From CAYRFQ01 sp964423615 (GTDB lineage: Bacteria > Planctomycetota > Planctomycetia > Gemmatales > Gemmataceae): a stretch of DNA of 64,000 bases. The position numbers were made by a program, and so were the translations under genes. Location of the stretch: assembly GCA_964423615.1 (NCBI GenBank), contig CAYRFQ010000015.1, positions 1 to 64,000 of the forward strand. Reading direction: 5' to 3'. The notes under the pieces are model-generated. The model saw nothing but the letters and a program-made list of their open reading frames with translations. It was not told the DNA's origin and searched no databases. This document shows, piece after piece, positions 1 to 9,468 of the stretch (the first letter of the stretch is position 1; every line of letters starts with the position of its first letter).

Positions 1-3000
1 GGCGTCGGTGGTCAGCGGCAGGTTGAAGTCCACCTTGAAACCGCTGGCGCTGCCGCCGTCGCCGATCAAGCTGACGTTCGTCACCTGCAGCGATTGGGCG
101 GCGTCGTTGATCGTCACCTGCTCGCTGTCCGTGTCGTTGGCGGCGTTGTTGTCCGTCGCCGTGCCGTCGTCGGTCAGCATCGCCGTGTTGGTCGGCGTGC
201 CGGCGGCGTTGGCCGTGGCCGTGATCGTCAGCGTGGCGGTGGCGTCGGTCGGGAAGTCGAGGTCGATCCCGGTCCACAGGCCCGTGTTCGCGTCGTAGCT
301 GCCCTCGCTGGGGCTGGCGCTGACGAAGGTGAACTCGGCGGGCAGCAGGTCGGTGATGACCACCCCGTTGGTCGCGTCCGGCCCGAGGTTGTTCACCGTC
401 ACCGTGAAGATGACGTTCTGACCCACCGTCACCGTGGGCTGGTCGACGTCCTTGAGCACCTCCAGGTCGTAGATCGCACCGACAATAATCGTCGTATTGT
501 CTGCGACCGGTGTGACGAGTGCATTACCAGCAAGGTCTTGAACGTCGGCTCCCGCTGGCAAGCTCAGAATCAAGGTGCCTGCGCTTGTGGGGATGATGTC
601 GACTTCGAAAGTGCCCTGGCCTGTTTCCCGGATGGTTCCCACTTCGAAGCTCGACGTGCCATCGTTCCCAAAGTCCGAAGCCACCAGAGTGCCAGAACCT
701 TGATTGGCGATGTCTTCGCTGAATGTCAAGGTATAGGTGATCCGTGTGTTGACAGGGACAGGTCCGCCAGCCACGTCATCGACGAAAGCAACGGGAGTGG
801 TGGTTGGGGCGGTGGTGTCAGCGTTGACGGTGATGACAACCGAGTCCGTCAAAGGCGTGGCCAGTGAACTAAGGCTTGGACGAAGGACGGTCGCACCGGA
901 AGGGATTTGTAGCTGGAGAGTACCGACGGTTGTTGGGACGACTTCGATGTCGAACACTCCCGGAGCCGTTTCGACAATATCGCGGACGGTGATCTCCGAC
1001 GTCCCTGCGTTGGCCAGGTCGGACGGATTGAGGCTGCCGTCGCGAATGTCCTCGTTGAAATTGATGGTATAAGTCACAACATCAAAGGTATCTACGGGTC
1101 CGCCGCCGACGTCGTTGGCGACGTTGATCGACACTGAATTGACAGTGATGGTTGTGTCGTCGGTGTAAACCTGGCTGAGGTTAGTTGGGAGTGCGTTTCC
1201 GGCGACGTCGAGGATTGTGGCTCCACCAAATAGAAAGCCCGTCACGATCTCTAGACGTAGGGATCCTGTCGAGTTGGCCGCAACATTAACCAAAAATTCA
1301 CCGGGTGTTGCTGTTTCGGTGATCGACAAAACGGTGATACTGGCGCTGCCGTCATTGCGTAGGTCACTGGGGTTGAAAGTAGTCTCGTCGATATCTTCGT
1401 TGAAAGTGACGGTGTAGGTAACGATTTCCCCCACGGTGATCGGACCACCGCTCACGTTATCGACAAAGTCCGAGTTGTTGATGTCTGGAGGGGTGTTGTC
1501 GGCTGGAATCACAATCGTCGTATCGTCGACTCCCTGGACAGCGAGGACGTTGCCGGCCAAGTCCTCGATGAAGCCTGGATTGATGGCCAGCACCAAGTTG
1601 CCCCCGTTGTTGTTGACCGGAGTGACCGTGATCTCGAAGACTCCCGGACTCACTTCCTCAATGAGCGACTCGTTTTCGAAGTCGATGTTCGCGGGGTTGG
1701 AGCCAGCGGCGTTACTTAAGTCGGCATTGAGGAATGTTTCGTCGTTGATATCTTCACTGAACGTAACAGTAAAAACGATAGGGCGGTCTGGGCCGATTGG
1801 TTGGCCGTCGTCCACGATTGAGATGACCGTTGGAGGGACGGCGTCACCAGTGACGGTGATTGTGGTGTCGTCTGCGACCGGAGGGACGAGGAGATTCCCC
1901 ACAGCGTCCGTGATGGTTGCTCCAGTGGCAATCCCGAGTTGGAGATTCCCTGCCGAGGTTGGTCGGACGACCACGGTAAAGACGCCTGGAGTCGTTTCTT
2001 CAATCGAGACGACTTCGATCGTAGCAGGCGTGGTGGGGGCGGCATTTTCGAAGTCAGCCGCTTCGACACTTCCCCCGCTCATGTCCTCGTTGAAAGTCAA
2101 CGTGTACGTGACTAGTCGGCCTTGGACGACGGATCCGGGCGAGACGTCATCGACGAAGTCGACAGGCATGATTTCAGGACCTGTGCCATCGACGACTAGA
2201 ATGTTATTGTCGGCGACTGGGGTGACCAGTTCGTTACCAGAGACGTCGGTGATGGTGGCTCCGCTGGCGATTTGCAGTTGCAGATCACCCTCGGTCGTTG
2301 GAGTTACGGCAACCGTGAAGACTCCGACATCAGTCTCTGTAATGGAATCAACAGTGAAGTTGGCTCCTGCAACGATGGCGTTATCGAGATCGGTGTCGTC
2401 GAAGGTCGTGTCGTCGATGTCCTCGTTGAAAAGGAATGTGTAGAGGATCTCAGTGTTTGGTTGAACCCGGTTGTCTCCATCGTTGTCGAGAATGGCCTCG
2501 AGGACGGGAGGAATCCCTTCGACTTCGATGAAGACGGTCGTTGGGACCGTTCCGGCCACGTCCTGGTATTGGAAGCTAGCAGTCCCTGAAAAACCAACCG
2601 TGGGTGTAAATGTAAATGTCCCATCCCCGTTGTCCATAACGGTGCCGCCTATCTCGCTTGCTGGAACGAGCTGGGCATCGGTGGCGGGACCGACGATGTC
2701 TTGCTTTCCGAAGACGGTCACGTTGTCGATCGCCCACCAGGCGTCGTTCTTGGCGTTTTGGAGTGAGAAACGCAGGCGTGCATTGCCAGTCACAGCCTCG
2801 GCGGGGGGCGGTGTCAACGGGATAGTGACGGTCTCGTTGGCCCGAGCGAAAGAGCCAGAACCACCTCCGGTGGCTTCGTTCAAGGTGAGCAAGTTGACCC
2901 ACGGGGTCACGGTTCCGAGGACGGTGGCCAGGCCAGGATCTGTCGCCAGTGCATAGGTAAACTGGGTGGTTGAGGGGGTGCCCGTAACAATGAACGTCCC

Positions 3001-5082
3001 GTTATAACCTGACGGAGAAACTCCCAGGATGTCGACAGTGTCCCCGACGCTCAGGCCATGGTCCGTTGTCGTCTCCACGGTCACGGTATCGGTGAGGAAG
3101 CTGATGGAGCTGATCGACAGATCGCCGTACGAGATCTCGGTGATGCCCAACTGGGGATTATTCGGTTTGAAGCTGGAATCGAATTCAAGGACAAGGCTTC
3201 CGGGTTTGGCACCGGTCCAGGAAACCAAGGTTTCGCCAAAGGTATTGAATTCTTCGCCGTCGGGGTCGATGTCGGTCACGTCGTCGTAACCGTCGGCCTC
3301 GGCGACCAAGACCGTGCCGTTACTGCCGACTCCGCCCTTGGCAAAATCGGTCCGTCGTTGGCTGGGTTGCTGCTGACTGCTCCACGAGTCGATATCGAGG
3401 ACATTCCAACCATAGTATTCCGGAGGACTCTCACCGAGGTTGAAGAGAGTTTGGTTCCCAGTTGGCAACCCATCGTCGGTGTTGGTCCTCACCCAAGTGC
3501 TATTCAGCGTCGGCAAAGTTCTCTGAACATCACCGTCCACACCCGTTATCGGCCGACCCCAATCGGTGCCGTCACCACCACCCAGAATGGGAGTCTCGAA
3601 CGAATCGAGGGCGATTCCTTCGAAATCTTCGAAGTAGAATTGGATGACTTCCTCGGTGTCATTCGCCAACAATTCGGCTTCGGTTATGGTGATCGGCGTG
3701 GCCGGTCCTGTTCCAAAGAAATCGGCATTGACTTCTGGGCCAACGGGAGCGACGTCGGTGACCGTTACGATGATTCGCTGTTCGTCTTCGCCGAAGAGGG
3801 TTCCGTCGGAAGCCGTCACAAAGACCTCGTAGTCGTTGCCACGGCCAATGTCCTGGCGAGTCTCAAAATCGGGCGTGGCAAGAAAGCTCAATTCCCCGGT
3901 CGTTGCGTCGATGGTGAAGAAGTCGCGATCACGGCCACCAACAATGGCATAAGTTGGTGTCTGGCCATCGGCATCTGTGGCTTGCACGGTAGTGACCAGG
4001 CTGGTCCCTTCCGGAACCGGAACCGTGGCCGAATCTCCCCCTCCGTTGGAAATGATGAGTGGTTTTTCATTCGCCTGGAGTGTCCCGACACCCTCGATTT
4101 GGCCTTCGAGGGTCAGGTCCAAAACAATAGTGCCGCCAAGTTGGTCGAGGGTGGCAAAGATCTGGAAGACGTAGGGGACGGTGAGCCGGTACTGATCGTT
4201 TCCGAGGGAGGTGATGGTGCCTGGTTCGGTCGATCGATTGTTGACCGCGAATTCGTTGCCAAGGCCAATGTCGAATGTTTCTGAGAGGGCGCTGCCGACG
4301 AGTCCTGTTCCCTCTCCTGCGGAAGCGGTGCCGCCGATGATGTTGACGACCTGTCCTGAGGCAAAGCTATCGATCCCGGTGCCAACGGAAGTCACGGTTT
4401 GGGTCCCAGAGCGAATGATTCCCTCCAAGTCTCGGACGACCAGCGGCACATTCCCCAAGATCCCGGCACTGAGTCGAACTCCGATGTTGCCGGGAGCGGT
4501 TCCGGGCGAAAGAACAAGCTCCGACCCGCCGAGGTCTACTGCATTTTCGCCGATGAGTCTTTCCGCCGTTGCGGTTGTGGCGTTTCCGAGGGTCGTGGCT
4601 AATCCCGGATCGACGGCCAGTTCGTAGGTGAAGGTAAACGGAGTTGGTTTTGCCAGCACGGTGTAGGTGCCATTGTAACCTGTTGGGTCGAAGCCTGTGA
4701 TCGTGACCGTCTCCCCGACCTCGAAGCGATGGGGAATGACCGTGGTCACGGTGACGATGCCATCGGTCCAGTCAATGGCTGAGAGATTTCCACCGGTGAT
4801 GTCGTTGACATCAATAGCACGGTTGAAGAAGGTGATCGTGTCGAGAGTCGGATCGTAGTCGGCAGAGACTTCTCCAGAAAATCGTGTCAGTGTTGATCCT
4901 GGGGCTTGCTGGATGCTGTTGAGCGTGAGGACGGGAAAGCCGGGAATATCTACCACGGCTTGTCCAGAAACACCAACAGTACTCTCGATCGGATCGACGA
5001 CGAAGGTGATGGGAGCAGGTGTGATCCTGTCTTCCAACTCCAAACAACGGAGCACGAGACGCGGGCGAAGGCGGTTCTTCAT
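1..5082 (-). CDS. Giant surface/secreted repeat protein, 3' end beyond window
   Basis: Open for 1694 codons from ATG at 5082 and running off the left edge. The N-terminus reads MKNRLRPRLVLRCLELEDRITPA, split here as MKNRLRPRLVL then RCLELEDRITPA, which matches the LEPR/LEDR sorting-type start common on giant planctomycete surface proteins. A cadherin-like domain lies at about residues 340-440 (motif TIDATTGELSF), a long DFEG-type beta-rich region follows at about 470-850, then six tandem Ig-like modules of about 114 residues, each with a TYTLTFNEDI-like strand and a DxxGN turn, and finally a DUF11 domain at the left edge. Two GYNGT segments (about 4600-4760 and 2930-3080) are internal duplications. 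Likely exported and calcium-stabilised, by family knowledge; function unknown. The DUF11 part is much richer in GC than the rest. Confidence 0.88.
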   Translation of the reverse strand, partial: MKNRLRPRLVLRCLELEDRITPAPITFVVDPIESTVGVSGQAVVDIPGFPVLTLNSIQQAPGSTLTRFSGEVSADYDPTLDTITFFNRAIDVNDITGGNLSAIDWTDGIVTVTTVIPHRFEVGETVTITGFDPTGYNGTYTVLAKPTPFTFTYELAVDPGLATTLGNATTATAERLIGENAVDLGGSELVLSPGTAPGNIGVRLSAGILGNVPLVVRDLEGIIRSGTQTVTSVGTGIDSFASGQVVNIIGGTASAGEGTGLVGSALSETFDIGLGNEFAVNNRSTEPGTITSLGNDQYRLTVPYVFQIFATLDQLGGTIVLDLTLEGQIEGVGTLQANEKPLIISNGGGDSATVPVPEGTSLVTTVQATDADGQTPTYAIVGGRDRDFFTIDATTGELSFLATPDFETRQDIGRGNDYEVFVTASDGTLFGEDEQRIIVTVTDVAPVGPEVNADFFGTGPATPITITEAELLANDTEEVIQFYFEDFEGIALDSFETPILGGGDGTDWGRPITGVDGDVQRTLPTLNSTWVRTNTDDGLPTGNQTLFNLGESPPEYYGWNVLDIDSWSSQQQPSQRRTDFAKGGVGSNGTVLVAEADGYDDVTDIDPDGEEFNTFGETLVSWTGAKPGSLVLEFDSSFKPNNPQLGITEISYGDLSISSISFLTDTVTVETTTDHGLSVGDTVDILGVSPSGYNGTFIVTGTPSTTQFTYALATDPGLATVLGTVTPWVNLLTLNEATGGGSGSFARANETVTIPLTPPPAEAVTGNARLRFSLQNAKNDAWWAIDNVTVFGKQDIVGPATDAQLVPASEIGGTVMDNGDGTFTFTPTVGFSGTASFQYQDVAGTVPTTVFIEVEGIPPVLEAILDNDGDNRVQPNTEILYTFLFNEDIDDTTFDDTDLDNAIVAGANFTVDSITETDVGVFTVAVTPTTEGDLQLQIASGATITDVSGNELVTPVADNNILVVDGTGPEIMPVDFVDDVSPGSVVQGRLVTYTLTFNEDMSGGSVEAADFENAAPTTPATIEVVSIEETTPGVFTVVVRPTSAGNLQLGIATGATITDAVGNLLVPPVADDTTITVTGDAVPPTVISIVDDGQPIGPDRPIVFTVTFSEDINDETFLNADLSNAAGSNPANIDFENESLIEEVSPGVFEITVTPVNNNGGNLVLAINPGFIEDLAGNVLAVQGVDDTTIVIPADNTPPDINNSDFVDNVSGGPITVGEIVTYTVTFNEDIDETTFNPSDLRNDGSASITVLSITETATPGEFLVNVAANSTGSLRLEIVTGFLFGGATILDVAGNALPTNLSQVYTDDTTITVNSVSINVANDVGGGPVDTFDVVTYTINFNEDIRDGSLNPSDLANAGTSEITVRDIVETAPGVFDIEVVPTTVGTLQLQIPSGATVLRPSLSSLATPLTDSVVITVNADTTAPTTTPVAFVDDVAGGPVPVNTRITYTLTFSEDIANQGSGTLVASDFGNDGTSSFEVGTIRETGQGTFEVDIIPTSAGTLILSLPAGADVQDLAGNALVTPVADNTTIIVGAIYDLEVLKDVDQPTVTVGQNVIFTVTVNNLGPDATNGVVITDLLPAEFTFVSASPSEGSYDANTGLWTGIDLDFPTDATATLTITATANAAGTPTNTAMLTDDGTATDNNAANDTDSEQVTINDAAQSLQVTNVSLIGDGGSASGFKVDFNLPLTTDA
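480..2520 (-). repeat. Six tandem Ig-like protein modules (about 340 bp each)
   Basis: On the minus strand, modules begin near 2515, 2180, 1830, 1490, 1140 and 800. Each has an opening PP-x-x-D segment, a central strand resembling VTYTLTFNEDI, and a closing turn such as DAVGN or DLAGN followed by P-V-x-D-x-T. They resemble SbsA/Big_5-type bacterial Ig-like domains. The DNA has diverged enough that the modules are visible mainly in translation. Confidence 0.75.
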
Positions 5083-5345
5083 GGGTTCCTACCTGAGGTT
5101 GAAGAAAAGAGAAGAGGCAGTCTCAAAAAGGGAAGTGAGTTCGATGGTAATTTTGAAATGTCAAATGTCTAGTGAATTGTGGCACTTCTTTTCTTTGCCG
5201 AAATTTCATATATTTTGGAGTCGTATTTGTTTGTTAACTATTGGTATATCGGAGTACTATGTGCACTAGTTTGGAAGTTTCCAGAATAGTGTTGGGAAGC
5301 TCTCGAACTCACATTCCTTTATTAGCTAAATTTTCCTTATATGAA
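5083..5345. other. AT-rich divergent spacer
   Basis: Separates the giant minus-strand gene from the plus-strand DUF1559 gene. It is clearly more AT-rich than the flanking genes and so probably holds both promoters. I could not place a convincing -35/-10 pair. Confidence 0.4.
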
Positions 5346-6473
5346 ATGAGTCGCGCGATGAGAACTCGACGAATCGATCGCTCAGGCTTTACACTCATTG
5401 AATTGTTGGTGGTGATTGCGATTATTGCCGTCTTGATTGGCTTGTTATTGCCAGCGGTCCAGAAGGTCCGTGCGGCAGCCAACCGGCTGAGTTGCCAGAA
5501 CAACCTGAAGCAACTCGGGCTCGCCTTCCACGGATACCAAAATATCAACAGACGATTTTCTCCAGTCGCCAGACTCGAGATGCAGATCAACGTCAATGAT
5601 CCGAGTCGGCTCGACAAATTTGCCATGCACGCATGGGGCACTTATTTGCTCCCGTACATCGAGCAGGATAACCTGGCTCGAAATTACGACTTCGACAAGA
5701 TCTATTTTCAACAGCGAGACATCATTTCTCAGCGAATCGTAACGTTTGAATGTCCCGCTGCCGACGAGGCCGGACGCACCTACAAAGTGCAAGGTCGCAC
5801 CGACAGCATCATCGGAGACATCGATTCGTCGATCGGGCAACTCGTGACTCCGTTCCTCGGGAGGGGGATACCCCAGTCGATGAGGTACACGGCTGCCGTG
5901 ACCGACTACTCCCCTGTGGCGGTTGTCGATAAACGGCTCTGCGGCCCTTGCGGGATTCCCGAGAAAAACCGGGGCGGCCCACTGTTCCAGTATGAGTTCG
6001 ATCCTGAGATCGGTGGCATTATTTACTTTCTGTTTACGAATTTCGGTTCGCAGACAGGAAAATTCAATCTGGGGCAGGGGCGAACAATCAAGGGTATCAA
6101 GGACGGAACCTCGAGCACGATGATTTTGATGGAATTGACCGGTCGGCCCGATCGAATTCGACTGAACCCGAATACGGGAATGTTGGAGACCACACCTTAC
6201 ACTTATAGCGCTGGATCGGCAGACGGTTTAAACATTGGTGGGTGGGGCGATGGTGCGAGTATCTTCTTTGACTGGGGTGATTTTGTTAGCCGATGTGGTC
6301 CGAATTACTGGCTCAACTGCACGAACGAGGGAGAGTCATTCAGCGCCCATCAGGGTGGCATGAATGCTTTGTTTGCAGACGGGTCGGTTCATTTCATCGG
6401 GGCCAAAGCGGATCGGTGTGTGCTCGCGCGGCTCATCGCTGCCGATGACGGACAACCTGTCGGGGACTACTAA
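5346..6473 (+). CDS. DUF1559 prepilin-like protein
   Basis: Type II secretion pseudopilin-like protein of the planctomycete DUF1559 family. Residues 14-20 are GFTLIEL, the prepilin peptidase site, followed by a hydrophobic helix (VVIAIIAVLIGLLLPAVQ) and NNLKQLGLAFHGY. The C-terminal HQGGMNALFADGSVHFI block is the usual H-x-G-G-x-N-x-x-F-x-D-G-S-V signature. The frame is open upstream to 5241, but the translation there is not family-like, so ATG 5346 (or 5358) is preferred. The lipoprotein gene follows within 60 bp, the usual arrangement for this family. Role inferred: cell-surface or envelope structure; substrate unknown. Confidence 0.9.
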   Translation: MSRAMRTRRIDRSGFTLIELLVVIAIIAVLIGLLLPAVQKVRAAANRLSCQNNLKQLGLAFHGYQNINRRFSPVARLEMQINVNDPSRLDKFAMHAWGTYLLPYIEQDNLARNYDFDKIYFQQRDIISQRIVTFECPAADEAGRTYKVQGRTDSIIGDIDSSIGQLVTPFLGRGIPQSMRYTAAVTDYSPVAVVDKRLCGPCGIPEKNRGGPLFQYEFDPEIGGIIYFLFTNFGSQTGKFNLGQGRTIKGIKDGTSSTMILMELTGRPDRIRLNPNTGMLETTPYTYSAGSADGLNIGGWGDGASIFFDWGDFVSRCGPNYWLNCTNEGESFSAHQGGMNALFADGSVHFIGAKADRCVLARLIAADDGQPVGDY

Positions 6474-6530
6474 GGTTCGCGGATGTACAGTCTCACTATT
6501 GAGTCGTTTCCATCTCAAGGAATTCCAACA

Positions 6531-6947
6531 GTGCAGGTCCGTTGTTTTACCAGGTTGGTCCCGCTTTGCTTGGTCTTTTTGGTTGGGTGTTCGTCGGACA
6601 CGGTCCGCGTTCGCGGCAAAGTGACCGTGGATGGCAAGCCCGCTGTAGCTGCTCGGGTCCGGTTCTTTGCCAAGGACAAAATCGACTCGCCACCCATTTC
6701 GGAAGGACGAGTCCAAGAAGATGGTTCGTTCGTCTTGACCACGCTCCAACCTGGCGATGGTGTTCCCTCTGGCACTTATAAAGTTGTGATCACTTGGAAG
6801 AACATGACTCGGAGTCTCGGGGAGGAGCGCGAGACGGGTCCTGACAAACTCAAAGGGAAATATGCCGACCCCAAGAAGACTCCTCTAGAAATAGAAATCC
6901 GTTCTTCCTCGCCCGACGCCATCTTTGACTTGCCCAAGCCAAAATAA
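6531..6947 (+). CDS. Small lipoprotein with carboxypeptidase-regulatory-like fold
   Basis: About 138 residues. I chose GTG 6531 because AGGA lies about 9 nt upstream and it gives a compact signal peptide ending in the lipobox LVGC. An ATG at 6483 in the same frame would add 16 residues unlike a signal peptide. The mature part (VRVRGKVTVDGKPA, then EDGSFVLTTL and PSGTYKVVI) resembles the small planctomycete lipoproteins found directly behind DUF1559 genes, with a carboxypeptidase-D-regulatory-like beta sandwich. It is probably anchored in the envelope and co-transcribed with the pseudopilin. Function unknown. Confidence 0.8.
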   Translation: MQVRCFTRLVPLCLVFLVGCSSDTVRVRGKVTVDGKPAVAARVRFFAKDKIDSPPISEGRVQEDGSFVLTTLQPGDGVPSGTYKVVITWKNMTRSLGEERETGPDKLKGKYADPKKTPLEIEIRSSSPDAIFDLPKPK

Positions 6948-6989
6948 GTCCGCACACGGATCACACATTTCCGTTCGTTTCCATGCTAC

Positions 6990-7021
6990 CGAGCCGCCAG
7001 GTCGTGGGATCTGGCGGCTCG
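6990..7021. terminator. Hairpin, probable terminator
   Basis: An 11-bp perfect inverted repeat (GAGCCGCCAG and CTGGCGGCTC plus one closing pair) around a 10-nt loop, 43 bp after the lipoprotein stop. No good T-tract follows, so it may stabilise the transcript end rather than act as a classic intrinsic terminator. Confidence 0.6.
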
Positions 7022-7592
7022 TTGTGCGCAGTTGGATTCGTTAGATTTCTCGTCGACTGGCCTGGTTTGAGAGTTGGTATTGGTCGTGAGGTTCGGCGGT
7101 TCGGGGAAGGTTTCCGAGACGATTGGCAAGGAAGCCCATTTCCGTGACGATGGTCTTGGCTTTCGAGTGGTTCACGGTTGTGTTGGGTTCGGTTCGAAGT
7201 CGCGTTTGTCCTGCTTCGTTCGCTCCGTGGGTTTAAACACACGGCTAAGATCTGATCCCGCTGCTCGGCTGAAAGAACCAGGACGAACGCGACATTTACC
7301 GATCCGACAACCCAAGCGGGACCCAAGACTTGGAAACCGAAAACGCTCTAACCAATGCAAACGAGAAACGAGAAACGCTCTCGATCTTGTGGCTGTGTTG
7401 TTGCAATGTCTACTTTCAGACAACAACTAGCCGCCAACACCATTTCCACCAAGGGACCTTCCGTTTTGTTCTGAACCGATAACCAAGAGGCTTCCTTTTT
7501 TTTCTGATTTGTTTGTTCCCTACCTCGCTGACCGTTGGTAAACTCCGACGAAATACACATCCGAGCTTGACCAAGCAGAGAAAGGTTACGCC
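7022..7592. other. Spacer with degraded repeat copy, no convincing gene
   Basis: This 571-bp stretch contains only short frames without family features. It carries a minus-strand copy of the CCCAACACAACCGTGAA repeat (7165-7197) and a near-palindrome around GTTTAAAC at about 7226-7245. The 3' part leads into the sulfatase. Confidence 0.5.
7165..7197 (-). repeat. Copy of dispersed CCCAACACAACCGTGAA element
   Basis: Read on the minus strand it matches 38812-38844 closely (core ACCCAACACAACCGTGAA then CACTC). Further copies lie at 35037-35070 and 37617-37674. Confidence 0.6.
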
Positions 7593-9236
7593 GTGCGATT
7601 CCCTCTCCTCAATCTATTTGTGTTCTTCCTCCCGCTCTTCGTTGTTGTGTTGGCTCCGATTTGTGGTCAAGCCGCGAATCAAAAAGAACCGGTTAACTTC
7701 GTGTTCTGCCTCGTCGATGACCTTGGGTGGGCCGACGTGGGGTGTAACGGCAGCACGTTCTATGAAACGCCGAACATAGATAAGTTGGCCGGTTCTGGCA
7801 TGCGATTTACGAACGGATACACGGCCTCTCCGGTTTGTTCGCCGACGCGAGCCAGCATTATGTCGGGTAAGCATCCGGTGCGGGTCAACATCACCGACTG
7901 GATTCCGGGCCAACGTGGCCGACCGAACAACAGACTGCTCATGCCCGAGGATCGAAGCAACTTGGCTCTGTCGGAGGTTACGATCGCCGAAGCTCTGAAA
8001 ATGGCTGGATACCAGACCTTCTTTGCCGGAAAGTGGCACCTCGGGAGCAAAGGCCATTGGCCCACCGATCAGGGTTTCGACACGAACATCGGTGGGTGGG
8101 AGGCTGGCTCTCCCAAAAAAGGAGGGTACTACTCGCCCTGGACTAACCCCAACTTGAAGTCGAAAAAGAAGGGCGAGTACCTGACGGAGCGGCTGACACA
8201 GGAGTCTATCAACTTCCTGGAAAAACGGGACAAGAAGAAGCCCTTCTTGCTCTACCTGGCTTACTACAACGTTCACACCCCGATCCAGGCATATAAGAAA
8301 CGAGTCGGTCACTATCAGGACAAGGCCAAGGAACTCAACGGCCAAACTCCTTACAAGAAAGAACACGAGGGATTCTCTCGAGGACGACAAGACAATCCGT
8401 CCTATGCTTCGATGGTCGCGGCGGTCGATGACAGCGTCGGGCAGATCCTTGCCAAACTCCAGGAACTCGAACTCGACGACAATACCGTTGTCCTTTTCTT
8501 CTCGGACAACGGGGGACTATGCACTGTGGGAGGGCGACGTGGACCAACGTGCAACCTTCCTCTGAGGTCCGGGAAAGGTTGGCTCTACGAGGGAGGTATC
8601 CGCGTTCCGATGATCATCCGGGCTCCAGGGACGACGAGGCCCGGGAGTGTGTGTCATTATCCAGCCGTTAGCATGGACTTCTATCCGACGATGTTGGAAT
8701 TGGCGGGTCTGAAGGCCAGGCCCAAGCAACACGTCGACGGGGTCAGCCTAGTGCCGTTGCTCAAAGGAAAGTCCAAACTACAGCGCCAGACCTTGTATTG
8801 GCACTATCCGCATTACCACGGGTCGACTTGGAAGCCCGGTTCGTCACTTCGACATGGTGATTGGGTGTTGATCCGGTTTGATCACCACGACAAGGTCGAG
8901 CTTTACGACCTGAAAAACGACCCGAGTCAAACATTGAATCTCGCCCAGAAGATGCCCAAGAAGGCCGACGAGTTGCTCAAGAAACTAGCGGCGTGGCAGA
9001 AGGACATAGGAGCGAAACTTCCGAGACCGAATCCGGCCTATGATCCCAACCAGAGGAATCCGGGGAAGCGAAAACGAAAGAAGCAAGAAATCAGGCAGGT
9101 TTCTTTGCCACTCGCACAACAGGCCCTTTGGAAGAACCACGTCTTTCGTCAAGGCTTTCGACGACTATTGCAGCAGGAGGCGACAGAGGGAAGAAGTCTC
9201 GCCGAACCAGGAACTGAGGATTGGTTTCCTTGGTGA
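7593..9236 (+). CDS. Arylsulfatase A-type sulfatase, exported
   Basis: A 547-residue sulfatase that hydrolyses sulfate esters, most likely of sulfated polysaccharides, outside the cytoplasm. GTG start at 7593 has GAGAAAGG upstream; the signal peptide covers residues 1-27 (ending GQA). Metal-site DD is at 42-43, and CSPTRASIMSG at 82-92 holds the C-x-P-x-R signature (C82 would become formylglycine, R86). FFAGKWHLG and FFSDNGG supply further active-site residues. A basic tail (RKRKKQE) after the catalytic fold is unusual. Directly downstream is the tail of an FG-GAP gene, suggesting past rearrangement there. Substrate cannot be told from sequence. Confidence 0.93.
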   Translation: MRFPLLNLFVFFLPLFVVVLAPICGQAANQKEPVNFVFCLVDDLGWADVGCNGSTFYETPNIDKLAGSGMRFTNGYTASPVCSPTRASIMSGKHPVRVNITDWIPGQRGRPNNRLLMPEDRSNLALSEVTIAEALKMAGYQTFFAGKWHLGSKGHWPTDQGFDTNIGGWEAGSPKKGGYYSPWTNPNLKSKKKGEYLTERLTQESINFLEKRDKKKPFLLYLAYYNVHTPIQAYKKRVGHYQDKAKELNGQTPYKKEHEGFSRGRQDNPSYASMVAAVDDSVGQILAKLQELELDDNTVVLFFSDNGGLCTVGGRRGPTCNLPLRSGKGWLYEGGIRVPMIIRAPGTTRPGSVCHYPAVSMDFYPTMLELAGLKARPKQHVDGVSLVPLLKGKSKLQRQTLYWHYPHYHGSTWKPGSSLRHGDWVLIRFDHHDKVELYDLKNDPSQTLNLAQKMPKKADELLKKLAAWQKDIGAKLPRPNPAYDPNQRNPGKRKRKKQEIRQVSLPLAQQALWKNHVFRQGFRRLLQQEATEGRSLAEPGTEDWFPW

Positions 9237-9266
9237 GTAGTTCCCGAGAATGCTGCGAAGGTCTGA

Positions 9267-9437
9267 CAGAAGCGTCTCATCACTGACAAAGAATGCGGCG
9301 TGACGAACATCGTTTGCAATCAGGCTGCCTACGACATTCGGGCCATCGACATGGACCGAGATGGCTATGTCGAACTATTGATTGCCGGACAGCAAAGTAA
9401 TAATGTGGTCTGGTATGAGAACCCATCGAAGTCTTAA
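9267..9437 (+). pseudogene. Remnant of an FG-GAP/VCBS repeat protein C-terminus
   Basis: Open from 9267 to TAA 9435-9437 without an ATG, this frame ends in a clear FG-GAP-type tail: DIRAIDMDRDGYVELLIAG then QQSNNVVWYENP. That pattern is typical of planctomycete secreted VCBS/FG-GAP proteins, which are hundreds of residues long. Only about 56 codons survive, starting 30 bp after the sulfatase stop, so the gene was probably truncated by a deletion that joined it to the sulfatase region. Confidence 0.6.
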
Positions 9438-9468
9438 CAAAATTCACCAGTGAAAGGAAAACCGCATC

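Noticed and set aside
1436..4284. Long plus-strand open frames (1436-2443 and 3058-4284)
   Set aside because: They are antisense to the giant minus-strand gene, whose translation gives clear cadherin, Ig-like and DUF11 sequence; the plus frames show no domain.
7074..7430. 118-codon plus-strand frame
   Set aside because: It overlaps a dispersed repeat and a near-palindrome and has no protein-like features.
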